From the NCBI GenBank assembly GCA_022567305.1, contig JADFHF010000013.1, positions 1 to 64,000 on the forward strand: DNA of 64,000 nucleotides. The letters run 5' to 3'. The stretch comes from Bacteroidota bacterium. GTDB lineage: Bacteria > Bacteroidota > Rhodothermia > Rhodothermales > UBA10348. This document shows, in pieces, positions 8,432-18,757 of the stretch. Position 1 is the stretch's first letter; every line of letters begins with the position of its first letter. A program made the position numbers and the translations under genes. The notes beneath the pieces were generated by a model. It saw nothing but the letters and a program-made list of their open reading frames with translations, was not told the origin of the DNA and ran no database searches.

Positions 8432-11071
8432 TTAAAAGGCCCGGCTGAAAAATACAGCGTTCAGGAATAATCGTTGACTCCCATACCAATACGCTCGAAA
8501 GCTCAACCTATCCATGAATGCGATAACGCGACCTTCTCCCGCGCGCGCCGCGACGGCTCCGGCGCTGCCGGAGAGCTGCTCGAGTTTGTCGTCAGAAATG
8601 TATCCGCTCAGAAGCGGGCTATCTGAATATATTCCAAGGCCCTGTCCGGGTGATTCTGGAACTTCATAGAATTGACTTCCGATATGAAAAACCGGAAGGG
8701 AATCGCGTAGACCGAATCCAACAGGGTGTGTCGTGTCAACCGACAACGCGAAAATGGATCCACCAATCCGGTGGGCTCCCCTTGCTTCATCCAGTTGATT
8801 ATATGGAAGACCTTGAATCAGCGAATCCGTGTCAAACGATTTTGATTCAATGTCGAGCAGCTCATGGTTCTGAGCCCAGCTAATCGCACCGGACATGGCT
8901 ATGAGCGTGCCTCCGTCTCGTGTCCACGTCGCAAGCGCCTCTGAATTGGGTTCCGTAAGTGAGCCCCCGGGATGCGCAATTACGTCATACTTGGACAGAT
9001 CGATATCACTCAGCAGCCGAATGTCTAAAAGAGAAACGGGAATTCGAAATCGTTCTGACAACAGGTGCCAAAGTTCTCCAGCATTCCCGGAACTGGCACC
9101 TTGACCAGTCAACAATCCTATGGTTGGGAGTACGAGCGATGAAGTACTTGAGCCCCCCAGATCCGGCCCGTCGGGTGTGAGACCCGAAGAGACCGAATAA
9201 AACGTCGTATGATCTTGTTCTGCAGCCTCCACGACAAGCTCGTGGACGAGCGCTGGATCATACGTCTTCGAAGGCGTGTCACGCCCAATGAGCGGAATAA
9301 CAATCGTACCGCTATCAAACCAGGTCTTGCTTCCGTCTAAAAGTACCGAGAAGCGATCCAGCATGACGCGAACGGGCACATCTGCTTTCAGGAAGCGATA
9401 CAATGATCGTGGTGCATAGTATCTATTCCACGGCATCAGGTAGACGTAAGAAGATCTCCCTCCTATGACTTCGCCGCCGTCCAGCTCAACAGCGCCCAGC
9501 AGATCGCCTGTGATGGCATCAGCGCTTCGCCGATACTCACCATAATCAACATCGTGAGCAAGCGGTAGTGTCCATGTGGATACATCGTAAAAGAGCGAAT
9601 CCTGGTAGGTCAGCGTCCGTTCCATGACAGATTTGATGAGTCGCATTTGCCGTTGCGCGAGCGGAATCACGTATGCGCCGCCGGCCTTGAACGTTCGTCC
9701 GTCCATGGACACGTCTTTCGCGAGGGCATAAAGCTGAATGCGGTGTCGTTGCAGGAGTTGGGCTAATTTCTGAGCACGTGTGCGGCCTCGATCCAGCGAT
9801 ACTACATATGCCTTAACCGAATGAATCTCAGCCAACTCAAAGCTTTCTTTATAGAAGTCGCGTTGATTGGTCAAGAGGCGAACCCGAAGAGCAACCCCTG
9901 CGGCGAGCGTAGAAAGAGAAGCCGCGAACTGATTTCGGACAGTGAATGCGTAGTGCAGTACTCCGTCGGCGGCGTCTCGCTCCAGCGCCCTGGAGGAGGC
10001 CTGCTCAAAAAGAATTCCTACGCTGCCGTTGATGTCCGGAAACGAAGATCCTTTTCCATAGAAAAAGTCGTCGAATGACTCGCGCGTGTAGTACTGAGAG
10101 CCGATCCGATCGAGGCCCTCGGCGTGAAACTGAGCGATCGCATCGGTCAGCTCGAACGTCCGTTCCGGTGTATTCGGATTGTTTCTGGACGGAATTCCCG
10201 GTTGGAAAAAGAACGTTGACCCGGTCCCCATTTCATGATGATCCGTAAGAACATGTGGGCGCCACGAATGGAAAATCCTGAGTCGTCCCAGTGATTCGGG
10301 ATGCTGGCCCACGATCCAGTCTCGATTGAGATCAAACCAGTAATGATTGGTCCGGCCACCTGGCCAGGGCTCGTTGTGCTCGCGGTCCTGCGTATCGCTG
10401 ACAGCTACCCCACCCCGGTTTCGATTCGCCCAATTCGTAAACCGGTCGCGCCCATCCGGATTGAACATGGGATCGAGGATGACGACAACGTTTTCCAGGG
10501 CATCTTCCACAGCCGGGCCTTGGGCGGCCGCCAGATGATAAAGGTACAAAACCGCCGCCTCGGTCCCGCTTGCTTCGTTACCGTGCACGCTATATCCTTG
10601 ATATAAGATGACCGGCATGTTCTCGATTTCAGCATCGGTTACGTTTTCAGAATCATCAGACAGCCGAAGATTCTCTTTTCTGATCTCCTCCAGCCGGGCA
10701 TGATTTTGCGGTGACGTGACGATCGCGTGGATCAAATTTCGGCCTTCGTACGACTGAGCATGCACGTTAAGTGTGACGCGATCACTTACCGTGGCGACTG
10801 CATTGAAATAGGCCTCAACCTGATACGGCACGGTGTGCCGGGTTCCGATCTGATGGCCGATAATTTCTTCCGGAGTCGGAATCGATGGATCATACGAACT
10901 GACTCCCGGAAGCGGCATCTCGAGTGGGAGTGGAAGCGTCTGGCCAACCGCGGGTCTGATGATGAGAACGGCTATGGAGAGCATTAGAGCCCGCCACACA
11001 AACGAAAGGGATTCCCCGGAATGGACTGTCATCGAATTGCTTGAATTAGTTCGGATCAAGACGACTCTCAC
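8432..11071 (-). CDS. M14 family zinc carboxypeptidase, exported
   Basis: An 879-residue secreted metallopeptidase. A signal peptide ([17 protein letters not shown]) precedes the M14 catalytic domain: zinc ligands in [13 protein letters not shown] (HxxE) and a later His in [11 protein letters not shown], and the catalytic Glu probably in [12 protein letters not shown]. The long C-terminal half (about residues 400-879) contains a glutamine-amidotransferase-like segment ([18 protein letters not shown]), as seen in the large Bacteroidota M14 proteins. Translation starts at a GTG that overlaps the asparaginase stop (TAGTG), so the two are translationally coupled. An in-frame ATG 13 codons later is an alternative start. 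Likely removes C-terminal residues from peptides in the periplasm or outside the cell. Confidence 0.88.
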   Translation of the reverse strand: MRVVLIRTNSSNSMTVHSGESLSFVWRALMLSIAVLIIRPAVGQTLPLPLEMPLPGVSSYDPSIPTPEEIIGHQIGTRHTVPYQVEAYFNAVATVSDRVTLNVHAQSYEGRNLIHAIVTSPQNHARLEEIRKENLRLSDDSENVTDAEIENMPVILYQGYSVHGNEASGTEAAVLYLYHLAAAQGPAVEDALENVVVILDPMFNPDGRDRFTNWANRNRGGVAVSDTQDREHNEPWPGGRTNHYWFDLNRDWIVGQHPESLGRLRIFHSWRPHVLTDHHEMGTGSTFFFQPGIPSRNNPNTPERTFELTDAIAQFHAEGLDRIGSQYYTRESFDDFFYGKGSSFPDINGSVGILFEQASSRALERDAADGVLHYAFTVRNQFAASLSTLAAGVALRVRLLTNQRDFYKESFELAEIHSVKAYVVSLDRGRTRAQKLAQLLQRHRIQLYALAKDVSMDGRTFKAGGAYVIPLAQRQMRLIKSVMERTLTYQDSLFYDVSTWTLPLAHDVDYGEYRRSADAITGDLLGAVELDGGEVIGGRSSYVYLMPWNRYYAPRSLYRFLKADVPVRVMLDRFSVLLDGSKTWFDSGTIVIPLIGRDTPSKTYDPALVHELVVEAAEQDHTTFYSVSSGLTPDGPDLGGSSTSSLVLPTIGLLTGQGASSGNAGELWHLLSERFRIPVSLLDIRLLSDIDLSKYDVIAHPGGSLTEPNSEALATWTRDGGTLIAMSGAISWAQNHELLDIESKSFDTDSLIQGLPYNQLDEARGAHRIGGSIFALSVDTTHPVGFGLRDSLPVFHIGSQFYEVPESPGQGLGIYSDSPLLSGYISDDKLEQLSGSAGAVAARAGEGRVIAFMDRLSFRAYWYGSQRLFLNAVFFSRAF

Positions 11072-12153
11072 TAGGCTCTTTTGTACAAGTAAGCCAGGGG
11101 TTCCAGCCTACCTCCGTCGGCATCCGCCACGGAGAATGTGCCCTCTCCACCCCAGATTTCAGCACCACCCACCACGCCGTCGGCGTTCAGCGAATAGAAT
11201 TTCACATTGAAATTTGGTCGACCCTGGTCATCCTGAAGTCGCGCGAGTTTCGTATGATCAGCGATTCGTTGGCAGGCGAAGAGACACGCATCCTGCGGGG
11301 AATCTCCCATGCGCATCCGTTCAACGATCAGGAAGCTGCACAGATTTTCAAGATTCGCCTCACCTCGCCCCGTTGATCCCGCAGCGCCAATCTCATTGTC
11401 CACATAACACCCGGCGCCGATGATGGGAGAATCGCCCACGCGGCCCGGAATTTTATACGAAAGTCCAGACGTCGTGGTCACGCCCGAGATATTACCCGAA
11501 AGGTCGATCGCGGAGCAGTGGATCGTTCCCATGTGTCGCTCCTCCGGGGAAAAGTTCTGACCAACGTTTTTGTCACTCGGATCATGAGGCGGCAGGTAGT
11601 CATCTCTGTCGGAGAGGTTTTCTTTCCATTTTACCCAGCGCTCTCGTGCATGGTCTGTTAGCAGGTCCTCAACTTCGAAACCATGCATGGTGGCAAACTT
11701 CTGCGCCCCTTTGCCGACAAGAAGCACATGATCGCTTCGCTGCAGAACGAGCCGGGCCACTTTCGACGGGTACATGATCCCTTCAATCGCCCCTACTCCA
11801 CCTGCTCGGCTGGTCGGACCGTGCATAATGCATGAGTCTAATTGCACCACTCCTTCTTCATTGGGAAGTCCCCCGTACCCTACACTTGAATCATTGGGAT
11901 CCTCCTCTACAAGGTTTACTCCAGCTACGACGGCATCAATGGCATCCGCACCGCTCTGAATCACTTCCATAGCCTTGAGAACCGTTCGCCGTCCATTCGC
12001 GCTTGAAATCGCCACGGGACCGGCAACCCGATTTTTAGCCGGTGGATAAATCTCTCCAAGGGCTTTTGCAGAAGGCAATACTGAGGCACCGATGCCAGCC
12101 AGAGCCCCTGCTTTTAAGAAATCACGCCGGGAAGTTAAATTTGAAGTCGCCAT
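11071..12153 (-). CDS. Tat-exported isoaspartyl peptidase/N4-(GlcNAc)-L-asparaginase family
   Basis: An Ntn-hydrolase of the asparaginase-2/glycosylasparaginase family that self-cleaves before a Thr. The likely nucleophile region is HMGTIHCSAIDLSGNISG, followed by TTTSGLSYKIPGRVGDSPIIGAGCYVD, the family signature. It begins with a twin-arginine signal, TSRRDFLKAGALAGIGASVLP. The track ORF opens at 12186, but the ATG at 12153 has a GGAG ribosome-binding site and places the Tat motif near the N-terminus. Substrate could be glycoasparagine or isoaspartyl peptides. It is first in a leftward block with the M14 peptidase and YyaL-like protein, which fits export for extracellular peptide and glycopeptide use. 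Confidence 0.9.
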   Translation of the reverse strand: MATSNLTSRRDFLKAGALAGIGASVLPSAKALGEIYPPAKNRVAGPVAISSANGRRTVLKAMEVIQSGADAIDAVVAGVNLVEEDPNDSSVGYGGLPNEEGVVQLDSCIMHGPTSRAGGVGAIEGIMYPSKVARLVLQRSDHVLLVGKGAQKFATMHGFEVEDLLTDHARERWVKWKENLSDRDDYLPPHDPSDKNVGQNFSPEERHMGTIHCSAIDLSGNISGVTTTSGLSYKIPGRVGDSPIIGAGCYVDNEIGAAGSTGRGEANLENLCSFLIVERMRMGDSPQDACLFACQRIADHTKLARLQDDQGRPNFNVKFYSLNADGVVGGAEIWGGEGTFSVADADGGRLEPLAYLYKRA

Positions 12154-12251
12154 GGAATTTTTCTCCGTGTTGGACTCGTAGTACATTTGTGAAATGAGCG
12201 CACCCGGTGGGAAACTGCTCGCTCGTCTAAAGTAAACTGTAACGTAAGAAA

Positions 12252-12908
12252 GTGGACTCTGCGGATCAAAGACTGAAACCGGATATCGGTCGTCTTCATG
12301 TGATTACTGATTTCCACTTCCAGCAGCGATTTTCTCACGCTGAATTGGCGAGATATGCTATTGACGGCGGGGCCGACACGATACAGTTCCGACAAAAAGG
12401 AGGAGCCATCGGGAATCGGTTGGTGGCCGCCAGGGAGACCGCCTCGGAGTGCCAGGCCTCAGACGTACCGTTAATCATAGACGACGACATTACACTGCTC
12501 CTGGCTACGGAGGCGGCCGGAGTTCACCTGGGTTCGACAGATTTACCGGTGGCGGTTGCTCGCTCAATCTTAGGGAATCGTTATCTGATTGGTGGTACAG
12601 CTACAACGGTCGAACAAGCACTGAAAGCCGAGTCTGATGGGGCTGATTATATCGGATTCGGTCCGGTATATCGGACGCATTCGAAATCAAATCCGGCATC
12701 TGTCAAAGGGATCGCAGGGCTGAAGGTCGTATGTAACGACGTCTCCATTCCGGTGATTGCGATCGCGGGTATAACCGTTGATCGAATTGAAGAGGTGTTG
12801 GGTTCGGGCGCACATGGAGTCGCGGTGATGGCTGCAGTCACGATGGCAGAAAACCCGCGCGAAGCCACACTAAGACTTAGAGAAGAGATCGAGCATTGCA
12901 CAATGTAG
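12252..12908 (+). CDS. thiE: Thiamine-phosphate synthase
   Basis: Joins HMP-pyrophosphate and thiazole phosphate to give thiamine monophosphate. The (beta/alpha)8 family signatures are present: LHVITD at the N-terminus, DGGADTIQFRQKGG (pyrophosphate/substrate strand), IIDDDITLLLATEAAGVHLGSTDL, YIGFGPVYRTHSK and IAIAGI near the end. Length of 218 residues is normal. Start is a GTG at 12252 preceded by AAGAAA. It stands without other thiamine genes and I see no TPP riboswitch upstream. Its stop codon lies inside the first unit of a 14-bp tandem repeat. Confidence 0.93.
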   Translation: MDSADQRLKPDIGRLHVITDFHFQQRFSHAELARYAIDGGADTIQFRQKGGAIGNRLVAARETASECQASDVPLIIDDDITLLLATEAAGVHLGSTDLPVAVARSILGNRYLIGGTATTVEQALKAESDGADYIGFGPVYRTHSKSNPASVKGIAGLKVVCNDVSIPVIAIAGITVDRIEEVLGSGAHGVAVMAAVTMAENPREATLRLREEIEHCTM

Positions 12909-12990
12909 ATTCAGCAGTGTAAGTTCAGCAACGTAGTTTGAGCCGTGTCGGTTCAGCAATGTAGTTTCAGCAATCTAGGATCAGCAATCT
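12901..12990. repeat. 14-bp tandem repeat, six units plus a partial
   Basis: Units read CAATGTAGATTCAG, CAGTGTAAGTTCAG, CAACGTAGTTTGAG, CCGTGTCGGTTCAG, CAATGTAGTTTCAG, CAATCTAGGATCAG, then CAATCT. The period is exactly 14 bp, and the copies have diverged by point changes only. The array begins in the last codons of thiE and supplies its stop codon. Confidence 0.88.
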
Positions 12991-13049
12991 CTCCATAGTT
13001 TAGAGAGTGCTGTTATATCTTCGACAATAGCGATTTGGAAGAAACTACC

Positions 13050-14186
13050 ATGCCCATGTCCACCATTGACTTCAGTATCATTTCGAAGCGCCAGGAACAG
13101 TTGCGCGAGCTCCTCAGGGAAGCGCAACTGGAAGCGATCGCCATCAATCCCGGTCCGAGTTTGGTCTATTTGACCGGCTTTCACTTTCATTTGAGTGAAC
13201 GACCCGTAATCTTTCTACTGCCCGTTAAGGGCACTCCTTCTCTCGTTCTACCGGAACTCGAATCGCAAAAGGTGGCATCAGCTTCTTTCGAAATACTGTC
13301 TTTTACATATGGCGAGCCACTGGAAACGTGGGGACCCGCTTTTGAAGCTGGTGCATCGGCTGTGGCCCTTGACGGCCTCTCGGTTGGCGTTGAGCCCGGG
13401 AATTTGCGCGTGTTGGAGCTTCGTCTCCTTGAAGGCGCAGCACCCAACGCCTCCTTTGTATCGGGTGCGGACGTGATCGCGTCCCTCCGCATGCAGAAAG
13501 ATGAAAATGAGCTCAATCTGATGCGTGAAGCGACCAAAATTGCAGAAGGAGCCCTACAGGATACGCTGGCGCACGTCAAGGAAAATGTGTCTGAAAGAGA
13601 AATCTCAGGTACGCTAATCAGATATATGCTGGAACGCGGATCCGAAGGCGAGCTTCCATTTCAGCCTATCATCGCGTTCGGCGCGAATTCGGCCAATCCA
13701 CATGCGGTCCCGTCGGATTATGCCCTTCAACGAGGAGATCTCGTTCTCTTTGACTGGGGAGCCAACTATAGAGGTTATTTTTCCGATCTCACGAGAATGT
13801 TTGCACTCGGTGAACCTGAACCCGAATTGCGAAAAATCGTCGAGATCGTTCAGCAAAGTAATGCAGCCGGTCGACAACGGGTGGCTCCGGGACGTACCGT
13901 CGGAGACATTGATTCCGCCTCGCGGGGCATAATCGAAGAGGCTGGATATGGAGAGTTCTTTACCCATCGAACCGGGCACGGCCTTGGACTGGAAGTTCAC
14001 GAGGCTCCGTATGTGCGTGGTGACAGTGACCAGATTCTCGAGCCGGGGATGACATTCACGATTGAACCCGGCATTTATCTGAATGGACGTGGAGGCGCCC
14101 GTATCGAGGACGATATGGTTGTTACGCAAACGGGTGGCGAAAGCATCAGCACGATTTCAAGAGATCTCGGAATACTTGGCATATGA
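13050..14186 (+). CDS. Xaa-Pro aminopeptidase-like M24 peptidase
   Basis: A 378-residue M24 metallopeptidase. An N-terminal creatinase-like domain (LVYLTGFHFHLSERPVIFLLP) is followed by the pita-bread catalytic domain with metal ligands in LFDWGANYRGYFSDLTR (two Asp), HRTGHGLGLEVHE (His), FTIEPGIYL (Glu) and RIEDDMVV (Glu). It should cleave X-Pro dipeptides or N-terminal residues before proline in the cytosol. The track opens at a TTG; the ATG at 13050 has GGAAG upstream and is preferred. It overlaps the histidine-kinase start by 4 bp (ATGA), so the two are coupled. Confidence 0.92.
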   Translation: MPMSTIDFSIISKRQEQLRELLREAQLEAIAINPGPSLVYLTGFHFHLSERPVIFLLPVKGTPSLVLPELESQKVASASFEILSFTYGEPLETWGPAFEAGASAVALDGLSVGVEPGNLRVLELRLLEGAAPNASFVSGADVIASLRMQKDENELNLMREATKIAEGALQDTLAHVKENVSEREISGTLIRYMLERGSEGELPFQPIIAFGANSANPHAVPSDYALQRGDLVLFDWGANYRGYFSDLTRMFALGEPEPELRKIVEIVQQSNAAGRQRVAPGRTVGDIDSASRGIIEEAGYGEFFTHRTGHGLGLEVHEAPYVRGDSDQILEPGMTFTIEPGIYLNGRGGARIEDDMVVTQTGGESISTISRDLGILGI

Positions 14187-15613
14187 CCGCTCCTAATCGA
14201 ATTGTGATTTTTGCGGCGGGCGATTCTGATGCCGAATGGCTCTCCAATCAGGTATCAGGGCGGGAAGAGAGCGGCTTCGCCGTTGAATTGGTCGTCTCAT
14301 ACAGCGGCCAACTGGACGATAAACATTTGAGCCGAGCCGATGCCATCGTCGTTGATTCGTCTCTGGGAAGCGAAACAACACAACATCTCTTGTACGAGTT
14401 GATGATGCGGCAATCTTCGCTTCCGATCATTCTCTGTATTGATGCAGATCAGGAAGGTGAGTTTCCGGACGCCGTTCGTCAGGGAGCGCAGGACTTTATT
14501 ATCAAGGGTTCTGATTCCGCGGAAATCATTCAACGAGTGTTTCTTCACGCCCTGGATCGCGCACAAATCCTGCGCGCTACACAAGAGGCCGAGGAACGCG
14601 TCCGTGCCATCATCGAGAATATCTCGGACGGAATTCTCATCGTGGATGAAGCCGATACCATACTGTTCGCAAACCCGGCGTGCGAACTCATCTTGAATAG
14701 GCAGTTGATCGAACTGCTGGGGGCCCCACTGGAACTCGAGATTCCTAAAGCCGCGGATGCGACCGTTGAAATTCAACACACTCCCGATTCCTCCATTGTA
14801 GCCTCTCTCAGGTGGGTCCCGATTCGTTGGGAGGGTCGCGATGTTAGACTGTATACCATTCGCGATGTCTCTGTCGAATTCGAAATCAGAGAGCAGTTGC
14901 AGAAGACGAAAGATGAAGCCGAGCGGTTGGCGGCTCTAAAAACGTCGTTCCTCGCCAATATGAGTCACGAGTTGCGCATGCCGCTCGCAAGCATGATTGG
15001 CTTTGCGCAATTGATCGAAGAGGGGATCGATCACGAGGAGTACAAGGAATTCGCCGGGATGATTGTTGAAGGTGGCAACAAACTCCTGGAGACGATTAAC
15101 TCCATCCTTGAACTCACCCGTCTTGACGCCCAAACGGTCGAGATGCGTAAACAACTGATATCGCTGGAAAACAGCGCAAACGAAGTCGTGAATAGTCTTC
15201 GACCGTTGCTCGATGAAAAGACGATAACGGTCCAGATAACCGTAGAAGGTATCGATACGATCACGGCCGACCCGCTCATCATTCGGAGAATATTTAACAA
15301 TCTCATCGGGAACGCTATCAAATTTACCAAAAACGGCAGCATCACGATTTCGTTTGTGGGCACCGATGATGCTGTCCGATGCGAAATATCGGATTCCGGG
15401 ATTGGAATTGATCCGGAGTTTCTACCCCATGTATTTGACGAGTTCGCTCAGGAGAGTACTGGAAGGGGTCGAACGCACGGTGGAACGGGGCTCGGACTGA
15501 CCATCACCCAACGACTGGTCTCCGCGCTCTCTGGTTCTATTGAAGTGTCGAGCAAGAAGGGTCGGGGCTCCACGTTTACGTTGGTCTTCCCCAGGCTTGC
15601 CAGCCAGGAATAG
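14183..15613 (+). CDS. Receiver-PAS-histidine kinase, soluble
   Basis: 476 residues without membrane segments. About 1-125 is a CheY-like receiver, with a possible phospho-acceptor in ADAIVVDSSLG and the conserved Lys in DFIIKGSDS. About 135-240 is a PAS domain (IIENISDGILIVDEADTILFAN). A short coiled coil leads to HisKA with the phospho-His in NMSHELRMPL near 262. The HATPase domain follows (N box NNLIGNAIKF, G1 EISDSGIGID, G2 GGTGLGLTI). A cytoplasmic kinase with an N-terminal receiver can be driven by another kinase or act in a phosphorelay. No response regulator with an output domain is adjacent. The ATGA overlap with the M24 gene suggests translational coupling. Confidence 0.93.
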   Translation: MTAPNRIVIFAAGDSDAEWLSNQVSGREESGFAVELVVSYSGQLDDKHLSRADAIVVDSSLGSETTQHLLYELMMRQSSLPIILCIDADQEGEFPDAVRQGAQDFIIKGSDSAEIIQRVFLHALDRAQILRATQEAEERVRAIIENISDGILIVDEADTILFANPACELILNRQLIELLGAPLELEIPKAADATVEIQHTPDSSIVASLRWVPIRWEGRDVRLYTIRDVSVEFEIREQLQKTKDEAERLAALKTSFLANMSHELRMPLASMIGFAQLIEEGIDHEEYKEFAGMIVEGGNKLLETINSILELTRLDAQTVEMRKQLISLENSANEVVNSLRPLLDEKTITVQITVEGIDTITADPLIIRRIFNNLIGNAIKFTKNGSITISFVGTDDAVRCEISDSGIGIDPEFLPHVFDEFAQESTGRGRTHGGTGLGLTITQRLVSALSGSIEVSSKKGRGSTFTLVFPRLASQE

Positions 15614-15643
15614 GTCCCAACCGACTCGTACACCGAGACCATT

Positions 15644-16831
15644 ATGGATACGGCACTCATCACAGAACCAACGACATTATTCGCGTTTCTGGCGGCCATC
15701 CTTGGTGGCGTCTTCTGGTTGAGTACGGTGGCAAAGTTCAAGCGTTTTTTCGAATTGATGCCTCCAGTCATATGGGCCTACTTTCTACCGATGTTCACGA
15801 CCACGTTTGGCGTGACACCAGACAGCTCTGTCCTCTACGATTGGATGTCCCGGTACTTGCTTCCTTTCTCTCTTTTTCTGCTGATGATCACCGTCGATCT
15901 CCCCGCGATTCTGAAGCTCGGACCGGTAGCGCTCATCATGATGCTAACCGGTACCGTTGGCATCGTCATCGGTGGTCCCATCGCACTTCTCGTGTTTGGT
16001 GGTATGCTGCCGGAAGATGCCTGGAAGGGATTCGCTGCGCTTTCTGGGAGCTGGATTGGGGGCACTGCGAATATGATTGCCATGAAAGAGAGTGTGGGGA
16101 CCCCCGATGCGATGTTGGGTCCCATCATCGTGGTGGACACGGTCGTCGGATACGGTTGGATGGGAATACTCATTTTCTTGAGCGCTGTACAGAAAAAATT
16201 TGATCACTGGGTTAACGCCGATACGACGGTGATCGAAGAAACCAACAAGCGACTCGTCGAAATGGACACGACGAGAATACCGTCGTCAATTGCGGACCTG
16301 GCCGGAATCGTCGGGGTGGCTTTTGCTGCAACGGTAATCGCTATTAATATCGCCGGTTCGTTACCAAAATTGGGCGATCCGACGATTATCAGCGCTACGA
16401 CATGGGCCGTCCTCATGGTCGTAACCATAGGACTGATCCTTTCCTTTACGCCCATGCGTCACATGGAAAGAGCGGGAGCTTCGCGAATTGGTTTTCTCGC
16501 CCTATATCTTCTGTTGACATCCATTGGTGCGAAAGCAAACCTGCTTGCAGTGCTGGAAGCACCGGTCTTTCTCGCGGCCGGAGCGCTGTGGATCGCGATT
16601 CACGTGGGCTTACTCATCATTGTTGCAAAATGGGTTCGCGCCCCTCTGTTCTTTGTGGCGACCGGCAGCATGGCTAACATCGGTGGGGCCGCGAGCGCGC
16701 CGATCGTCGCGAGCGTCTATCTCCCTGCGATGGCACCGGTGGGCCTGCTCATGGCTGTAACCGGTTACATCCTCGGGATTTACGCAGCGATCGGCTGTGC
16801 CTGGCTATTAGGATTCGTGGCAGGTATGTGA
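15644..16831 (+). CDS. DUF819 family membrane protein (YjcL-like)
   Basis: A 395-residue polytopic inner-membrane protein with about ten or more hydrophobic segments. Seen signatures include the early FFELMPPVIWAYFLPM stretch and the GGTANMIAMKESVG and ATGSMANIGGAASAPIVA motifs in two pseudo-symmetric halves, as in DUF819 proteins. The family resembles secondary transporters, with glycine-rich and polar breaks inside helices, but its substrate is not known. It starts 30 bp after the histidine kinase in the same direction and may be the last gene of the M24-kinase operon. Confidence 0.85.
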   Translation: MDTALITEPTTLFAFLAAILGGVFWLSTVAKFKRFFELMPPVIWAYFLPMFTTTFGVTPDSSVLYDWMSRYLLPFSLFLLMITVDLPAILKLGPVALIMMLTGTVGIVIGGPIALLVFGGMLPEDAWKGFAALSGSWIGGTANMIAMKESVGTPDAMLGPIIVVDTVVGYGWMGILIFLSAVQKKFDHWVNADTTVIEETNKRLVEMDTTRIPSSIADLAGIVGVAFAATVIAINIAGSLPKLGDPTIISATTWAVLMVVTIGLILSFTPMRHMERAGASRIGFLALYLLLTSIGAKANLLAVLEAPVFLAAGALWIAIHVGLLIIVAKWVRAPLFFVATGSMANIGGAASAPIVASVYLPAMAPVGLLMAVTGYILGIYAAIGCAWLLGFVAGM

Positions 16832-16845
16832 TGAATGGTGCGAAG

Positions 16846-18633
16846 TCACTTGACTAACGTACTTAGCTGCTCGGCCTCATCGACCAGCCCGGCGATCATT
16901 TGAACACCGGCACTCCAGAAGTTCTTGTCCCTCAGATCTATGTCCATTCTGGAGAGAAGTACGTGAGGCCAATCGGATCCTCCTGCACTAAGAAGTTCCA
17001 AATATTGGTCAGCGAAACTCTCCCCGATTTCTTGATAACGCTGATAGAGGGCCAATACAAGAAGCTCACCGAATGCATAAGCGTAAACGTAGCCGGGAGT
17101 ATGAAGAAAGTGCGGGATGTAGCTCCACCAGATTTTGTAATTATCGGTAAGCTCGACGCTCTCGCCGAACATAGCCTGTTGGGTCTCCAGCCAGACCTCA
17201 GAGAATCTATCGACAGACAACTCTCCCGTTTCTCTTCTCTCCGCGTGGATTCGATCTTCGAAGCGATACATTGATATCTGCCGAAATACGGTCGCAAACG
17301 TGTCGTCAATTTTTCCCATCACCATGGCCAAACGATTCCGAGGATCTTCCTCTTTCTTGATAAGACTTTGAAACGTCAGCATCTCACCGAAGACGGACGC
17401 CGTTTCCGCGGTCGTAAGCGGCGTATCGGCGTGAAAGATTCCCTGATCGCGGGAGAGATATTGATGAACCCCGTGCCCCAACTCATGAGCCAGCGTCTGG
17501 ACGTCCCGGACACGGCCCGTATAATTCATCAAGATGTATGGATGAGTACTGGGAACTGCCCCATGGCTAAACGCGCCACCGCGTTTGTTAGGGGCCAAAG
17601 CGGCATCAATCCAGTTCTCCGAGAAAAAGAGCTTTACGATCTCCCCCATTTTTGGATGAAACTCGGCGTAGGCTTCGGTGACGATTTCTGTCGATTTCGC
17701 CCAGGTGACTCTCGTATCTGACTCACCCATGGGAGCATACCGATCGTAATCGTAGAGGTCATCGTATCCAAGCATTCGCTTCTTGATGCCGTAATACTTT
17801 TCTACAATACCATAACCACTCGTCACCGCCTCTACGAGAGATGCCACGGTCTCGTCGTCGACCTCATTCGATAGATTCCTAGAGGAAATCCAGGTCGGGT
17901 ATGCTCTCAGACGATCATCCGTGGCTTTGTCCGCCAGAATCGTGTTGAAGATGAATGCCAGAGGCCTAGCCCGCTCGGTCAGTCCAGCAGTAAATGCTTC
18001 GGCGGCTTTCTTTCTCTCCGCTCGGTCCGCGCCATGGAGTTTGGACAAAATCTCTTGTTGTGTGAGAAGATCTCCCTCATAGTCGTATCGGGCATCCGAG
18101 AGTGATTCATCGAAGAATCGATTCCAGGCGGCGCGTCCGGTCACGGCTTTTTCGATCAGAATTTTTTCCTCGGGCTCGGAGAGCAAATGCTTTCGCTGAG
18201 CCCGCTGAACCTCTAAAAAATGTCTAAAGTAGTTTAATTCGGCAGCTTCTAGCAGGTGGTTAGCCGCTGCCTCTTCCAGGGCCACCCACTCGAGCTCGAA
18301 AAAGATCAGGTTCGAGGAAATCTGCGTGTATCGCTCTCGCACCTCCTGAAGAAGAGCTCCTCGCTCAGGATCCGCCGTATCCGTCGACCAGTCCAAAAAC
18401 GCATATGTAGTCGATCGACCGGCCTTATCCTGAATCTCACCGAGCCGATTCATGGCTATGGCCAGATCCAGCGCCTCGAGTCCGGCGACTTTTGTTCGAT
18501 ACGATTTGGCGAAGTCCTCCGCGAGCTGTGCACACGACGTTAGATCCGTTCTCAAATCGTCCACGTCTCTATACAAATCGTCCAAATCCCAGTGAATATC
18601 TTCGGCGCCCGAGACAAATGGTGTCTTCTCCAT
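16846..18633 (-). CDS. M3 family oligoendopeptidase (PepF-like)
   Basis: A 595-residue cytosolic zinc metallopeptidase for oligopeptides. The gluzincin motif HELGHGVH (HExxH) is followed about 25 residues later by ETASVFGEMLTF with the third zinc ligand, the M3 arrangement. The N-terminal helical part (WDLDDLYRD) is typical of PepF/M3B proteins. Length matches the roughly 600 residues of the family. It is convergent with the DUF819 gene with 14 bp between stops. No other peptide-uptake gene is directly linked. Confidence 0.94.
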   Translation of the reverse strand: MEKTPFVSGAEDIHWDLDDLYRDVDDLRTDLTSCAQLAEDFAKSYRTKVAGLEALDLAIAMNRLGEIQDKAGRSTTYAFLDWSTDTADPERGALLQEVRERYTQISSNLIFFELEWVALEEAAANHLLEAAELNYFRHFLEVQRAQRKHLLSEPEEKILIEKAVTGRAAWNRFFDESLSDARYDYEGDLLTQQEILSKLHGADRAERKKAAEAFTAGLTERARPLAFIFNTILADKATDDRLRAYPTWISSRNLSNEVDDETVASLVEAVTSGYGIVEKYYGIKKRMLGYDDLYDYDRYAPMGESDTRVTWAKSTEIVTEAYAEFHPKMGEIVKLFFSENWIDAALAPNKRGGAFSHGAVPSTHPYILMNYTGRVRDVQTLAHELGHGVHQYLSRDQGIFHADTPLTTAETASVFGEMLTFQSLIKKEEDPRNRLAMVMGKIDDTFATVFRQISMYRFEDRIHAERRETGELSVDRFSEVWLETQQAMFGESVELTDNYKIWWSYIPHFLHTPGYVYAYAFGELLVLALYQRYQEIGESFADQYLELLSAGGSDWPHVLLSRMDIDLRDKNFWSAGVQMIAGLVDEAEQLSTLVK

Positions 18634-18757
18634 GAATGCAGTAACGATCGTTGATTGATAGTGAACTAAACCATGCGCCAGTCCGTTTGTAGGTTGAGAA
18701 ACGCGGACGCGCGAGTTGAATCCGCAATCCTACGAACATCTCCGAAATTGGCTTCGC

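Noticed and set aside
12187-12251. TPP riboswitch before thiE
   Set aside because: Only 65 bp to the divergent gene and no conserved TPP aptamer motif is visible.
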